Below, in pieces: positions 16,875 through 25,187 of a stretch of 37,532 bases of DNA. The notes beneath the pieces were generated by a model. The model searched no databases and was not told the origin of the DNA. It saw only the letters and a program-made list of their open reading frames with translations. The stretch is taken from contig CAZHQW010000033.1 of the NCBI GenBank assembly GCA_964534745.1, positions 1 to 37,532 of the forward strand, written 5' to 3'. This DNA comes from G020354785 sp964534745. Lineage in GTDB: Bacteria > Bacteroidota > Bacteroidia > Bacteroidales > UBA10428. The position numbers and the translations under genes are program-made. Within the stretch, counting starts at the first letter, position 1. Each line of letters starts with the position of its first letter.

Positions 16875-18194
16875 ATGAAAAAATTTACTGGAAAAAATCT
16901 ACTATTTATTAGTATATTACTATTAACCGGACTATCAGGAATAACATCCGTCATACTGGCACAGGATGGTCCATGGACATTTAAAAATCCCATTCCTACC
17001 GGCAGGGGATTTACAACAGGCACTGTCATTGATGGGAAGATATATGTAACCGGGGGATTTCCAACTCATTATTCGGTGACAGCCACTAATGAAATGTATG
17101 ATCCTGAGACAGATACATGGACCGAGATGGATACTATGCCGGCAGGTCGTTGTGCTCATGCAACCTGCACATTTAATGGCAAAATGTACGTCTTTGGTGG
17201 ATTGAGTATCAGTCCTTACGGATATGCCAATAATAACGTCTATGAGTATGATCCGCAAACCGATACATGGATTCAGAAGGCTGATATGCCCTATGAAATT
17301 GCATTTTGCGGAATCGCTTTATTAAACGATACTATTTATCTTATAGGGGGAACAACCAATTTTTATGAGCCGCCTGTGACTACTGTGATGGCTTATGAAC
17401 CTGTTACTGAAACATGGACCGAAAAAGCTCCGTTGTCATCGGCCCGGGCTTTTATGTCAGCCTGTGTTGTGGAAGACAAAATATATATTTTCGGGGGAGG
17501 AGATGAAAACCTCCTTACCGTATCATATAAATACGTGGAGGTCTATGACCCGACAACAAATACATGGACGGCAAAAACTGACATGCCGACCGGGCGCTTT
17601 GGTTTGGGAACATGTGCAATGGATGATAAAATATACGCAGTAGGTGGTGTTTCCGATGGTATAGTAGTGGTTACCACAAATGAAATGTATGATCCCGCTG
17701 CCGATACATGGACAACAAAATCTTCTTTACAAGAACTGAGGCATACGTATTTTTTTGGTTCTGTCGGAGATAAAATCTATGCCATTGCCGGATCATATCC
17801 TGATCCCAAGAATCCGAGTGAACCTATAGTACTTACTTCAGTTGAAGTATACGACCCGGCAGCCGACACCGCAATAATAACGTCTGTTGAAAACCATCCA
17901 AACAGTGACCTGGCTTCAACCGGACTTAACGAGGCTTATCCCAATCCGTTTAATCAGCAGGTAGAAATAAAATACAAACTTCCGGCTCAGTCCCGTATTG
18001 TGTTAAAGGTTATAAACCTGCTGGGACAGGAAGTATTAACTCTTGTTGATGAAGATATGCCGGCCGGATTACACGAAGCGGCGTGGGACGGAAAGAATAG
18101 AAACGGACAGCAAATGGAAGACGGGATATACTTCGCCACACTTAGTGTCAATAATGAATTGTCAGGAACAAGGAAACTGATTTTGCAGAAGTAA
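16875..18194 (+). CDS. Secreted kelch-repeat beta-propeller protein with T9SS sorting domain
   Basis: The 439-residue protein has a signal peptide (KNLLFISILLLTGLSGITSVILAQ, cleavage near 30). Six kelch blades follow, marked by GKIYVTGGF, GKMYVFGGL, DTIYLIGGT, DKIYIFGGG, DKIYAVGGV and DKIYAIAGS, alternating with YDPxTDTWTxK strands. A six- or seven-bladed propeller is expected. Residues about 355-439 (LNEAYPNPFNQQVEIKYKLP ... GIYFATL ... RKLILQK) form a type A Por secretion C-terminal domain, so the protein should cross the outer membrane by T9SS. It has a sigma-54-like promoter, an upstream dyad and a perfect AGGAGG site, and lies 228 bases after the activator gene. I infer it is the output of the kinase-activator pair. 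Its ligand is unknown. Confidence 0.92.
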   Translation: MKKFTGKNLLFISILLLTGLSGITSVILAQDGPWTFKNPIPTGRGFTTGTVIDGKIYVTGGFPTHYSVTATNEMYDPETDTWTEMDTMPAGRCAHATCTFNGKMYVFGGLSISPYGYANNNVYEYDPQTDTWIQKADMPYEIAFCGIALLNDTIYLIGGTTNFYEPPVTTVMAYEPVTETWTEKAPLSSARAFMSACVVEDKIYIFGGGDENLLTVSYKYVEVYDPTTNTWTAKTDMPTGRFGLGTCAMDDKIYAVGGVSDGIVVVTTNEMYDPAADTWTTKSSLQELRHTYFFGSVGDKIYAIAGSYPDPKNPSEPIVLTSVEVYDPAADTAIITSVENHPNSDLASTGLNEAYPNPFNQQVEIKYKLPAQSRIVLKVINLLGQEVLTLVDEDMPAGLHEAAWDGKNRNGQQMEDGIYFATLSVNNELSGTRKLILQK

Positions 18195-18388
18195 AGCAAT
18201 GCTTTAAACCAAACTATATCAGCAGACACACCTGCCGTGTTTGCCCGGTACCTAAGTTTATTTTAAAAATAGGTCAGAAAGTGGTATATTTATGGTCTAA
18301 ATATTTAATCAACAGATTCTCATCTGGCAGGTATGGACCTTTAAAATGCACGAGTTTTAGCAGACTTAAACCGTTATACACTATTAAA

Positions 18389-19564
18389 ATGTACTTGTTT
18401 CAAACAAGGAATATTATTATCATATTTTCCATATTAATATTTAATTTCTCATGTAAGAATAATGATATACCATCTATGAATATCGAAAAGGATGGTCAGA
18501 TTGGATGGAAGGTAAAAGAACCTTGTAATATTGTTTATTCAGATAATAGTGAGAATATTATTCTTTCTGCTAAAATTAAATGCAGAGGCGGAGTTTCAAG
18601 CAGATATTTCAAGCATTCATTTGCATTGGAATTAAATGAAAAATATTCTTTCTGTAATTTGCCTTATGATGATGATTGGATACTTAATGCGAATTATATA
18701 GATAAAACATTTATGCGACATAAGTTAAGCTATGATTTATATAGACAAATGAACAATAAAAATATTGCCTCTAAAAGTGCATATATCAAATTGAAAATAA
18801 ATGATCAAGCCCGGGGATTATATGTTATTATGGAAGAGATAAATGCATCAATGTTAGGATTAGACAGGAATGATTCTATGGCAATGTTGTTTAAAGACCC
18901 TCCTATATTTTATAAAAACAGATTAAAATATGTACAGGATTCTTTAAACTATTATCAGCAGAAATATCCCAAGATTAATATAGTGGATAACACTTATTAC
19001 ATAGAAAGATTTAAGGATTTTATTTTCAATTCAACTGATGCTGAATTCTCAGAAGGAATAAAAGACTGGATAGATATAGATAATGTAATTGACTGGCATA
19101 TTCTTCTATTATTTTCAAATAGTGGTGATGGAATAATGAAGAACTTTTTTTTATACAAAATAGATTCGGCAACACCTTTCAGAATTGCCATCTGGGACTA
19201 TGACCACTCTTTTGGCAGAGATGGAGACAATGAACTTAACATGATGGAAAGAGAGCTAGATTGTAGTAAATCAAATTTACTCAAAAGATTAATGCAGATA
19301 TCTGAAACCGGATATTCTGATAAATTGAAGAATAGGTGGTTTGAACTAAGAAGGTCAAAGATCATTTCATATAGAAATATTAAATCCCATATTAATAGAA
19401 ATAATAAGATTATAATAAAAGCCATAGATGAAAACTTCGAGATATGGCCAGCTGATAGTAAATGGTATTATGATAATAATAATTATTACGAAGAAGTTGA
19501 TTTGATACTTGATTTTGTAAAGCTCAGAATTAATCAGCTTGACAAATATTTTAACAGTTTATAA
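18389..19564 (+). CDS. CotH-kinase family lipoprotein, AT-rich
   Basis: From the ATG at 18389 the 391-residue product starts MYLFQTRNIIIIFSILIFNFSC, a probable lipoprotein signal (Cys22 of this start). A GTG at 18281 would extend it by 36 residues that look non-coding and would bury the signal. CotH-family text follows: KIKCRGGVSSRYFKHSFALEL, WILNANYIDKTFMRHKLSYDL, GLYVIMEEI, and the Asp-rich segment IAIWDYDHSFG that in CotH kinases binds Mg-ATP. Characterised members are atypical kinases that phosphorylate spore-coat or secreted proteins; the target here is unknown. The gene is visibly AT-richer than its neighbours (13 G/C in the 60 bases 19381-19440) and rich in AAT and ATA codons, which suggests later arrival. 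It lies just before a decayed histidine-kinase fragment. Confidence 0.82.
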   Translation: MYLFQTRNIIIIFSILIFNFSCKNNDIPSMNIEKDGQIGWKVKEPCNIVYSDNSENIILSAKIKCRGGVSSRYFKHSFALELNEKYSFCNLPYDDDWILNANYIDKTFMRHKLSYDLYRQMNNKNIASKSAYIKLKINDQARGLYVIMEEINASMLGLDRNDSMAMLFKDPPIFYKNRLKYVQDSLNYYQQKYPKINIVDNTYYIERFKDFIFNSTDAEFSEGIKDWIDIDNVIDWHILLLFSNSGDGIMKNFFLYKIDSATPFRIAIWDYDHSFGRDGDNELNMMERELDCSKSNLLKRLMQISETGYSDKLKNRWFELRRSKIISYRNIKSHINRNNKIIIKAIDENFEIWPADSKWYYDNNNYYEEVDLILDFVKLRINQLDKYFNSL

Positions 19565-19753
19565 ATGCATAACAATACTTGTTTCATATTAATGTGTTTA
19601 ATCAAAGTTGCAAACAGGATCGCAATTGAGGACACAGGGATTGGAATGGAAAAGGATACCCTGAAGGGCTTATTTGCTTATGATAATACACATAAGGCAG
19701 AGGGAAAATATAACCAAAGCGATGCAGGAATCGGACTTATGATAACAATCTAG
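19565..19753 (+). pseudogene. Histidine-kinase ATPase-domain remnant
   Basis: The frame encodes RIAIEDTGIGMEKDTLKGLF, then AYDNTHKAEGKYNQSDAGIG and LMITI before a TAG. This is the G1 (DTGIGM) to G2 (normally GTGLGL) stretch of a Bacteroidota sensor histidine kinase, including the LF-DNTHKTEG segment common in that family. The H-box, N-box and everything after G2 are missing, and G2 is degraded to AGIGLM. The first 16 codons have no kinase likeness. It is a truncated relic, and its stop lies four bases from the end of the converging TonB receptor gene. Confidence 0.7.
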
Positions 19754-19757
19754 CAGC

Positions 19758-21959
19758 TCAGTAAGTATATCTCACAATCAGTGATACTCCCCTTCCTCTT
19801 GTTGTATAACCAAGAATTTCAGAATACTCGGTGTTGAGAATATTTTCAATATTCATATGAAGCCTCAGGTTATCGGTAATCTTAATACGGGCGTTTAGAT
19901 CAAGAAGGGTGTAGTCATCGATATTCAGGATGCCCTGTGCTCCCCACGGTCCCAGGTCGGAATCATAGAACAGATCAGTACGCGGACCGACATACCTTAA
20001 AATGGCAGTTAATGTAACAATCCTGGCAGGCTGGTAGCCAAGGGTTATATTTGCAGTATTTGATCTTCTGACCAGTCCGGATTTTTCAACATCTCCGGAT
20101 ATGAATTCACCGCTGGTAAATAACTGGACATGATGGCCCTCTGTATGGACCGTATCAATCTGTGAGGATTTATATCTAAGGACACCATTAAGAATGGTAA
20201 AATTTGCAGATAATGAAAACCTTCTGCTTATTCTTGTCCTGTAACTTAATTCCATCCCCCTGATATTCTGTGTGCCCAGGTTAATATAAGTATCTCCCCT
20301 GTGGTCATCCCTCATATAATCAGTGCCCAGTGAATCGACGGGAATGCTGCCGTCCCATAAATAAACATACTCAATGGAATTTTCTATCCTTGTATCAAAA
20401 TATGAGATACATATTATAGTATTGTTGTTAATACTTTGCTTAAGTCCGAATTCCCAGGATTGTGATATCTCAGGCTTCAGGCCGGGATTTCCCCTTGATA
20501 TGCCGGAGGCATAATACTCGTTAGGATAATAAAGCCTGTAAAGCGATGGTGAATTAAAACCGGTAGCATAGGAAAAGTAAAGGACAGAGTTGTCGTCTAT
20601 CCTTACTGATGGGTTAATTTCGTAAGAAAAATTATTGCCATATGAGCTGTGGTTATTTAACCTGCTACCCAGGGCAAGGCTGAGATTCTTAAGTTTGTCG
20701 CTTACAAGGCCGCCGTCGAAATTAACATGTGCAAATATGCTGCGGTTAACATAATTCAAGTCAAGCGTATCGAGGTTCTCGCGTGATTCATATACTCCCC
20801 ACATGGAATTCGAATAGAGATAAAAACTGTCGGTCATTGTTTCCCTGTAAATATTCCCGCCAATGAAAGCATTCAGGTTCCTGCCCCTGTAATTTAACTG
20901 CATTTCATTATTAATGACTGTTCCCCTGTAGTTATTCCTGATATAAGTCTGATCATAGATATTAACCGGTTCGCTCCCGGTTTCAATCCGGCCAATTACC
21001 GATGAATCATCTATTACAATCCTGCTTATATCATTATAGCCTCCATAGAAATCAAAATTTATATTATCATTAATGTTATATTTAAGCCCGTAGCTTACCA
21101 TATCCCGGTCTGACTTATGCGTATGGTTATCATCATTACGGAACGCCCCGTCATCAAGGTCTGTTGACTGCTTAATTTTTTTATAGGATAAATATGCATC
21201 CCATCGTGAGTTCTTAAAACCTATTTTGCCGGCCATGTCTGTCTTACTAAAATCATCCCTGTCTGCATTATAACGGGGGCTGTTGGTGGTGGTATCAACA
21301 ATGGCATCAAGTCCGTTTATAGCGGAGTTAAACAGCTCGCCGTTAATATACAGGCCGCTGTTGAATGTATAATTCAGGAATAAATCCTGGTTAAATTCTG
21401 ATGTGGCTTTGCCAAACGAACCTGCCTTTAATCCGGCATTTACATTAAGTCCGTTTTTTGCCTTCTTCCTTGTGTAAATGTTTATAACACCGCCGATGGC
21501 GGAATTGCCGTAATATGTACTGTGCGATCCGCGCACTACTTCAATACGTTTAATATTTGAGAGTGACAGCTCTGACAGGTCGAGTGCATTCTCAACCGAT
21601 GCCGGATCAGTAATCCTTATGCCGTCAACGAGCACAAGTGTCTGATTTGCGCTTGTGCCTCTCATGTATATCCTCTGCAACGCACCGGGATTCTGATAAC
21701 TGCCGATAACATTTATACCTTCCTGCATTGATAGCAGTTCACCTATATTATTATAGGGGCAGTTATTCAATTCTTCTTCACTGTAGATGCTTACGCTTCT
21801 TCCTACATCCAGAGGGTTCATCTCTATCCTCTTGCCTGAGATGATTACTTCATCTATGGGATAGGTCCTGACTGAGTCCCCTTGCTGTGATAATACATTC
21901 ATGCTGGCAGGCAACAGGGTTGTCAGCGCAAAAACTAATGCAGTCATTCTTTTCATCAT
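19758..21959 (-). CDS. BtuB-like TonB-dependent outer-membrane receptor (cobalamin uptake)
   Basis: The 733-residue protein has a signal peptide (ending ASMNVLSQ) and a TonB-box-like segment YPIDEVIISGKR (33-44). The plug domain (about 50-160) includes IYMRGTSANQTLVLVDGIRITDP and IEVVRGSHSTYYGNSAIGGVINI. A barrel follows with aromatic-rich strands, including NPGLKPEISQSWEFGLKQ and the closing strand GVSLIVRYTY. The transcript carries a cobalamin riboswitch, so the substrate is most likely a corrinoid. A single gene is controlled; no BtuF/C/D genes are nearby, so inner-membrane import lies elsewhere. A siderophore receptor is the alternative if the riboswitch were ignored. Confidence 0.92.
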   Translation of the reverse strand: MMKRMTALVFALTTLLPASMNVLSQQGDSVRTYPIDEVIISGKRIEMNPLDVGRSVSIYSEEELNNCPYNNIGELLSMQEGINVIGSYQNPGALQRIYMRGTSANQTLVLVDGIRITDPASVENALDLSELSLSNIKRIEVVRGSHSTYYGNSAIGGVINIYTRKKAKNGLNVNAGLKAGSFGKATSEFNQDLFLNYTFNSGLYINGELFNSAINGLDAIVDTTTNSPRYNADRDDFSKTDMAGKIGFKNSRWDAYLSYKKIKQSTDLDDGAFRNDDNHTHKSDRDMVSYGLKYNINDNINFDFYGGYNDISRIVIDDSSVIGRIETGSEPVNIYDQTYIRNNYRGTVINNEMQLNYRGRNLNAFIGGNIYRETMTDSFYLYSNSMWGVYESRENLDTLDLNYVNRSIFAHVNFDGGLVSDKLKNLSLALGSRLNNHSSYGNNFSYEINPSVRIDDNSVLYFSYATGFNSPSLYRLYYPNEYYASGISRGNPGLKPEISQSWEFGLKQSINNNTIICISYFDTRIENSIEYVYLWDGSIPVDSLGTDYMRDDHRGDTYINLGTQNIRGMELSYRTRISRRFSLSANFTILNGVLRYKSSQIDTVHTEGHHVQLFTSGEFISGDVEKSGLVRRSNTANITLGYQPARIVTLTAILRYVGPRTDLFYDSDLGPWGAQGILNIDDYTLLDLNARIKITDNLRLHMNIENILNTEYSEILGYTTRGRGVSLIVRYTY

Positions 21960-21971
21960 TAATTAAATTTA

Positions 21972-22005
21972 GTTGTTAAACATAAATAAATAACTGGTTA
22001 ACAAC
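21972..22005 (-). promoter_or_regulatory. Start-proximal hairpin in the btuB leader
   Basis: GTTGTTAA (21972-21979) and TTAACAAC (21998-22005) are perfectly complementary across an 18-base AT-rich loop, 12 bases before the receptor start codon. Placed between riboswitch and ATG, it could act in the switch that hides or frees translation initiation. This is an inference from position. Confidence 0.35.
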
Positions 22006-22089
22006 CATTATTCAGAAGCTCAACAGGAGTTAAGAAGGAATGCTTTATGATATATCCAGCCTTTATCCCGAAAGCCCAGAAAATGGTGC

Positions 22090-22262
22090 TGTTATGGCAG
22101 GTCTTCTGACTTACTCCCTTTTTGAGTGCCTTCCCATCCTGAATATTGTGAACAGTGGCCGAGGATACTCAAAAAGCTAATGGAGATCACAGCAGCGGGT
22201 ACTGTCCAGGATTTCCCGCCCTCGCCGGCAGGTCACCTGATTCCCTATTATTCCATGCTTCA
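22090..22262 (-). ncRNA. Cobalamin riboswitch (B12 element)
   Basis: Read on the minus strand the region shows, in order, GCATGGAATAATAGGGAATC with AGGTG, the conserved AAATCC-GGACAGTACCCGC segment, a CCACTG core, GGGAAGGC, and the B12 box AGTCAGAAGACCTGCC (near 22096-22111). These are the hallmark blocks of adenosylcobalamin-type riboswitches. It lies in the 5' leader of the TonB receptor gene and should lower its expression when corrinoid is plentiful. Exact ends need a covariance model; the bounds given are approximate. Confidence 0.93.
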
Positions 22263-22291
22263 GATATAAAGCACAAAAACCATAAACTATA

Positions 22292-22323
22292 CAAATATAT
22301 ATAATAATATCAGTGAATGGCAA
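22292..22323 (-). promoter_or_regulatory. Bacteroidota-type promoter for the riboswitch-btuB transcript
   Basis: On the minus strand TTG (22321-22323, in CTATTG) is followed after 21 bases by TATATTTG (22292-22299). This is a full match to the -7 consensus TAnnTTTG with a -33 TTG at a plausible spacing. Transcription would start near 22285, about 25 bases before the riboswitch core. Confidence 0.6.
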
Positions 22324-22471
22324 TAGTGTAACACTTATCTTTTTAACAAGTTTTAAGCTCGGCCCGGCAAATCTTGCCAAACCTGCTATTTATTTTGTTT
22401 AATTAAATTTTTATATTTATAATTTCCCTAACTTCAGAAGATAAAAAACTGAACATTATCCGCATAACAAC

Positions 22472-24481
22472 ATGGATCTATTTACTGATGCCGGTGAAAG
22501 GATAAAAAAGCTGAGGGAGGTCTTAAATGAGCATAATTACAGGTATTATGTGCTAAACCAGCCGGTAATAAGTGACTTTGAATATGACAAGCTGATGAGG
22601 GAGCTGATAGATATGGAGTCGGCACATCCCGAATACTACGATCCCAACTCACCCTCGCAACGTATCGGCGATGACCGGAACCAGGAATTTCAACAGGTGG
22701 AGCATAAATACCCTGTGCTTTCCCTCGGTAATACCTATTCAAAAGAAGAGATTGTCGATTTTGACAACCGCATAAGGAAAGTCATTCATGATCCTGTAGA
22801 ATATGTATGTGAACTTAAATATGACGGTGCTTCAATAAGTCTGACTTACGGGAATGGCATACTTATGGAGGCTGTTACCAGGGGAGACGGACTTACAGGT
22901 GATAATGTCATAGCCAATGCCAGGACCATCAGAAGTATTCCGCTTGTGCTTTCAGGCAATGATTATCCTTCATTTTTTGAAATTAGAGGGGAAATATTCC
23001 TGCCTCATGCAGGCTTTGAGAAGATGAACAAAGAAAGGGAGGAGATAGGGGAGGTGCCCTTTGCCAACCCGCGCAATGCCGCATCGGGAACGCTTAAAAT
23101 CCAGAATTCGTCTGTGGTGGCAAAGCGGCCGCTGGACTGTGTTTTGTATTATCTCCTGGGGGACGGACTGCCCTTTGACAGCCATTACGAAAATCTGTGT
23201 AAAGCCAGGGATTGGGGATTTAAGGTTTCGCAGCATATAAGCAAATGTTCTGCACTGGAAGAAGTGTTTAAATTCATAGATCGGTGGGAAGGGCGCCGCC
23301 GTGATTTGCCATATGATATTGACGGTATTGTTATCAAGGTGAATTCATATAAGCAGCAAAGCAGTCTCGGTTATACAGCAAAGACACCCCGCTGGGCTAT
23401 TGCATATAAATACAGGGCCGAGCAGGCTGCGACACGTCTTCTGTCAATAGATTACCAGGTGGGAAGAACGGGAGCCATAACTCCTGTAGCTAATCTTGAA
23501 CCTGTCTTACTGGCAGGGACAAAGGTTAAACGCGCCTCATTGCACAATGCGGACCAGATTGCTCTGCTGGATATAAGGATTAATGATACAGTATATATTG
23601 AGAAGGGCGGTGAGATCATTCCAAAGGTTGTCGGGGTGGATAAGGATAGCAGGCAGGCAGATTCGAAGCCGGTGGATTATATAAGGCAATGCCCCCAGTG
23701 TGGGACTCCTCTTATACGCAGTGAGGGAGAGGCAAAGCACTATTGTCCGAATGAAGACGGTTGTCCTCCCCAGATAAAAGGTAAAATTGAACATTTTGTA
23801 AGCCGCAGGGCAATGGATATCGGATTCGCCGAAGCGACCATTGATCAGTTATACAGGAGCGGACTGGTAAAAGATATTGCAGACCTTTATTCACTGACCC
23901 GTGAGTCGCTACTCAGGCTTGAACGCTTTGCCGATAAGTCGGCCGATAATTTGGTAAAGAGTATTGAGAGTTCGAAAAAAGTGCCTTTTGACAGGGTCCT
24001 CTTTGCCCTTGGTATAAGGTATGTCGGAGAGACTGTTGCCAGGAAGCTGGCACATCACTTCGGATCACTGGATAACCTCGCAGGGGCCCGGTTTGAAGAA
24101 CTTACCGCTGTAGAAGAAATAGGTGATAAGATAGCCGAAAGTATCATTGCCTATTTCAAAAATGATAAAACGGCAAGGCTCCATGAGAGGCTCAGGGAAG
24201 CCGGATTGCAGATGAGTATTGGCAGGGAGACAGTTAAAAAGGCAACAAATATCCTGCAGGGGAGATCCATTATCATATCAGGCGTCTTTGAGAAATACTC
24301 CCGGGAGGGGCTCAAAGAGCTTATAGAAAAAAACGGGGGGCGCAATGTAAGTTCCATTTCAAACAGGACAGACTACCTTCTGGCAGGAGATAAAATCGGA
24401 CCCTCAAAACTTGAGAAGGCAAAAAAGATGAATATTAAAATAATTTCTGAAGATGATTTTCTTAAGATGATAAACGCATGA
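22472..24481 (+). CDS. ligA: NAD-dependent DNA ligase
   Basis: The 669-residue enzyme seals nicks during replication and repair using NAD+. Domain Ia (YRYYVLNQPVISDFEYDKL) binds NMN. The adenylation motif ELKYDGASISLTY carries the nucleophile K116. TRGDGLTGDNV, IRGEIFLP and the OB-fold follow. The four-Cys zinc finger (CPQCG ... YCPNEDGCPP) lies at about 408-436, then helix-hairpin-helix repeats, and a BRCT domain ends the protein (590-669, QGRSIIISGVFEKYSREGLK). Length and all motifs are normal for the family. It is transcribed away from the btuB leader, followed at 58 bases by a DUF6913-like gene and dapA. Confidence 0.98.
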   Translation: MDLFTDAGERIKKLREVLNEHNYRYYVLNQPVISDFEYDKLMRELIDMESAHPEYYDPNSPSQRIGDDRNQEFQQVEHKYPVLSLGNTYSKEEIVDFDNRIRKVIHDPVEYVCELKYDGASISLTYGNGILMEAVTRGDGLTGDNVIANARTIRSIPLVLSGNDYPSFFEIRGEIFLPHAGFEKMNKEREEIGEVPFANPRNAASGTLKIQNSSVVAKRPLDCVLYYLLGDGLPFDSHYENLCKARDWGFKVSQHISKCSALEEVFKFIDRWEGRRRDLPYDIDGIVIKVNSYKQQSSLGYTAKTPRWAIAYKYRAEQAATRLLSIDYQVGRTGAITPVANLEPVLLAGTKVKRASLHNADQIALLDIRINDTVYIEKGGEIIPKVVGVDKDSRQADSKPVDYIRQCPQCGTPLIRSEGEAKHYCPNEDGCPPQIKGKIEHFVSRRAMDIGFAEATIDQLYRSGLVKDIADLYSLTRESLLRLERFADKSADNLVKSIESSKKVPFDRVLFALGIRYVGETVARKLAHHFGSLDNLAGARFEELTAVEEIGDKIAESIIAYFKNDKTARLHERLREAGLQMSIGRETVKKATNILQGRSIIISGVFEKYSREGLKELIEKNGGRNVSSISNRTDYLLAGDKIGPSKLEKAKKMNIKIISEDDFLKMINA

Positions 24482-24539
24482 ATTGGATGAAATTTTATAA
24501 AATTGCAGATTAAAACAAAATACTTACTGGATTTTAATA

Positions 24540-25184
24540 ATGCTGAATAACACCAAAACATATATAGGGAAAAAAGTACTGGCAAGAAAACTCAGGGACA
24601 GGGTTAGAACAACGAAAGTCTGTAATATTAACGAAGCGAAAAATATTGGCATTCTATTTAACGCCACACAGCTTGTTAGCTTTGAGATAATAAGAAACTT
24701 AACAAAGGAACTGACTGAAAGGAAGATCAAGGTGTCTGTCCTCGGGTATGTGCATAGCAAGAAACTTATTGACCATTACCTCTACAGGAAAGGATTTAGT
24801 TTTTTTACAAAGGGCAACCTGAACTGGTTTAAAAAGCCTGTGGCAGACTCCGTTGAGGAGTTTATCAATATTCCTTTTGACATACTTATTAACCTGTGTC
24901 TTGAAGAAAGCTATCCTATCCAGTATATAGTGGCATTATCTGCTTCCAGTTTTAAGGTAGGAAAATACTCTGATGAGCCTAATTACCTTGATTTCATGAT
25001 CGATATTGAAAAGGAGAAGCAGGAAATGAGGGATTTGCAGAAACAGATTAATGTGGATAAGAAACAAGAATCTTCCGACCAGGAAATGGAAAAAGAAATA
25101 GAAAAGAAAATAGATATTGACTTTCAGCTGAATTTTCTAATAAATCAATTGATGTACTATCTTTCAATATTAAAAGGTAATTAA
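24540..25184 (+). CDS. DUF6913-like cytoplasmic protein
   Basis: The 214-residue product has no signal peptide. Its core (GILFNATQLVSFEIIRNLTK; KVSVLGYVHSKKLIDHYLY; FDILINLCLEESYPIQYIVALS; GKYSDEPNYLDFMID) fits, as I remember it, the DUF6913 family seen in Bacteroidota next to dapA. The function is unknown. The last third is a charged coiled segment (EKEKQEMRDLQKQINVDKKQ onward). It ends three bases before dapA, so translational coupling is likely. The alternation of strands and helices suggests an alpha/beta fold, but I can assign no activity. Confidence 0.65.
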   Translation: MLNNTKTYIGKKVLARKLRDRVRTTKVCNINEAKNIGILFNATQLVSFEIIRNLTKELTERKIKVSVLGYVHSKKLIDHYLYRKGFSFFTKGNLNWFKKPVADSVEEFINIPFDILINLCLEESYPIQYIVALSASSFKVGKYSDEPNYLDFMIDIEKEKQEMRDLQKQINVDKKQESSDQEMEKEIEKKIDIDFQLNFLINQLMYYLSILKGN

Positions 25185-25187
25185 GTC

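Noticed and set aside
18192..18206. Terminator after the kelch gene (TAAAGCA-A-TGCTTTA)
   Set aside because: The one-base centre cannot form an RNA loop without losing pairs, and no T tract follows, so it is only a short odd palindrome.
18281..18388. N-terminal extension of the CotH protein from a GTG start
   Set aside because: The added 36 residues would place the lipoprotein signal internally. The ATG at 18389 starts exactly at the signal peptide.
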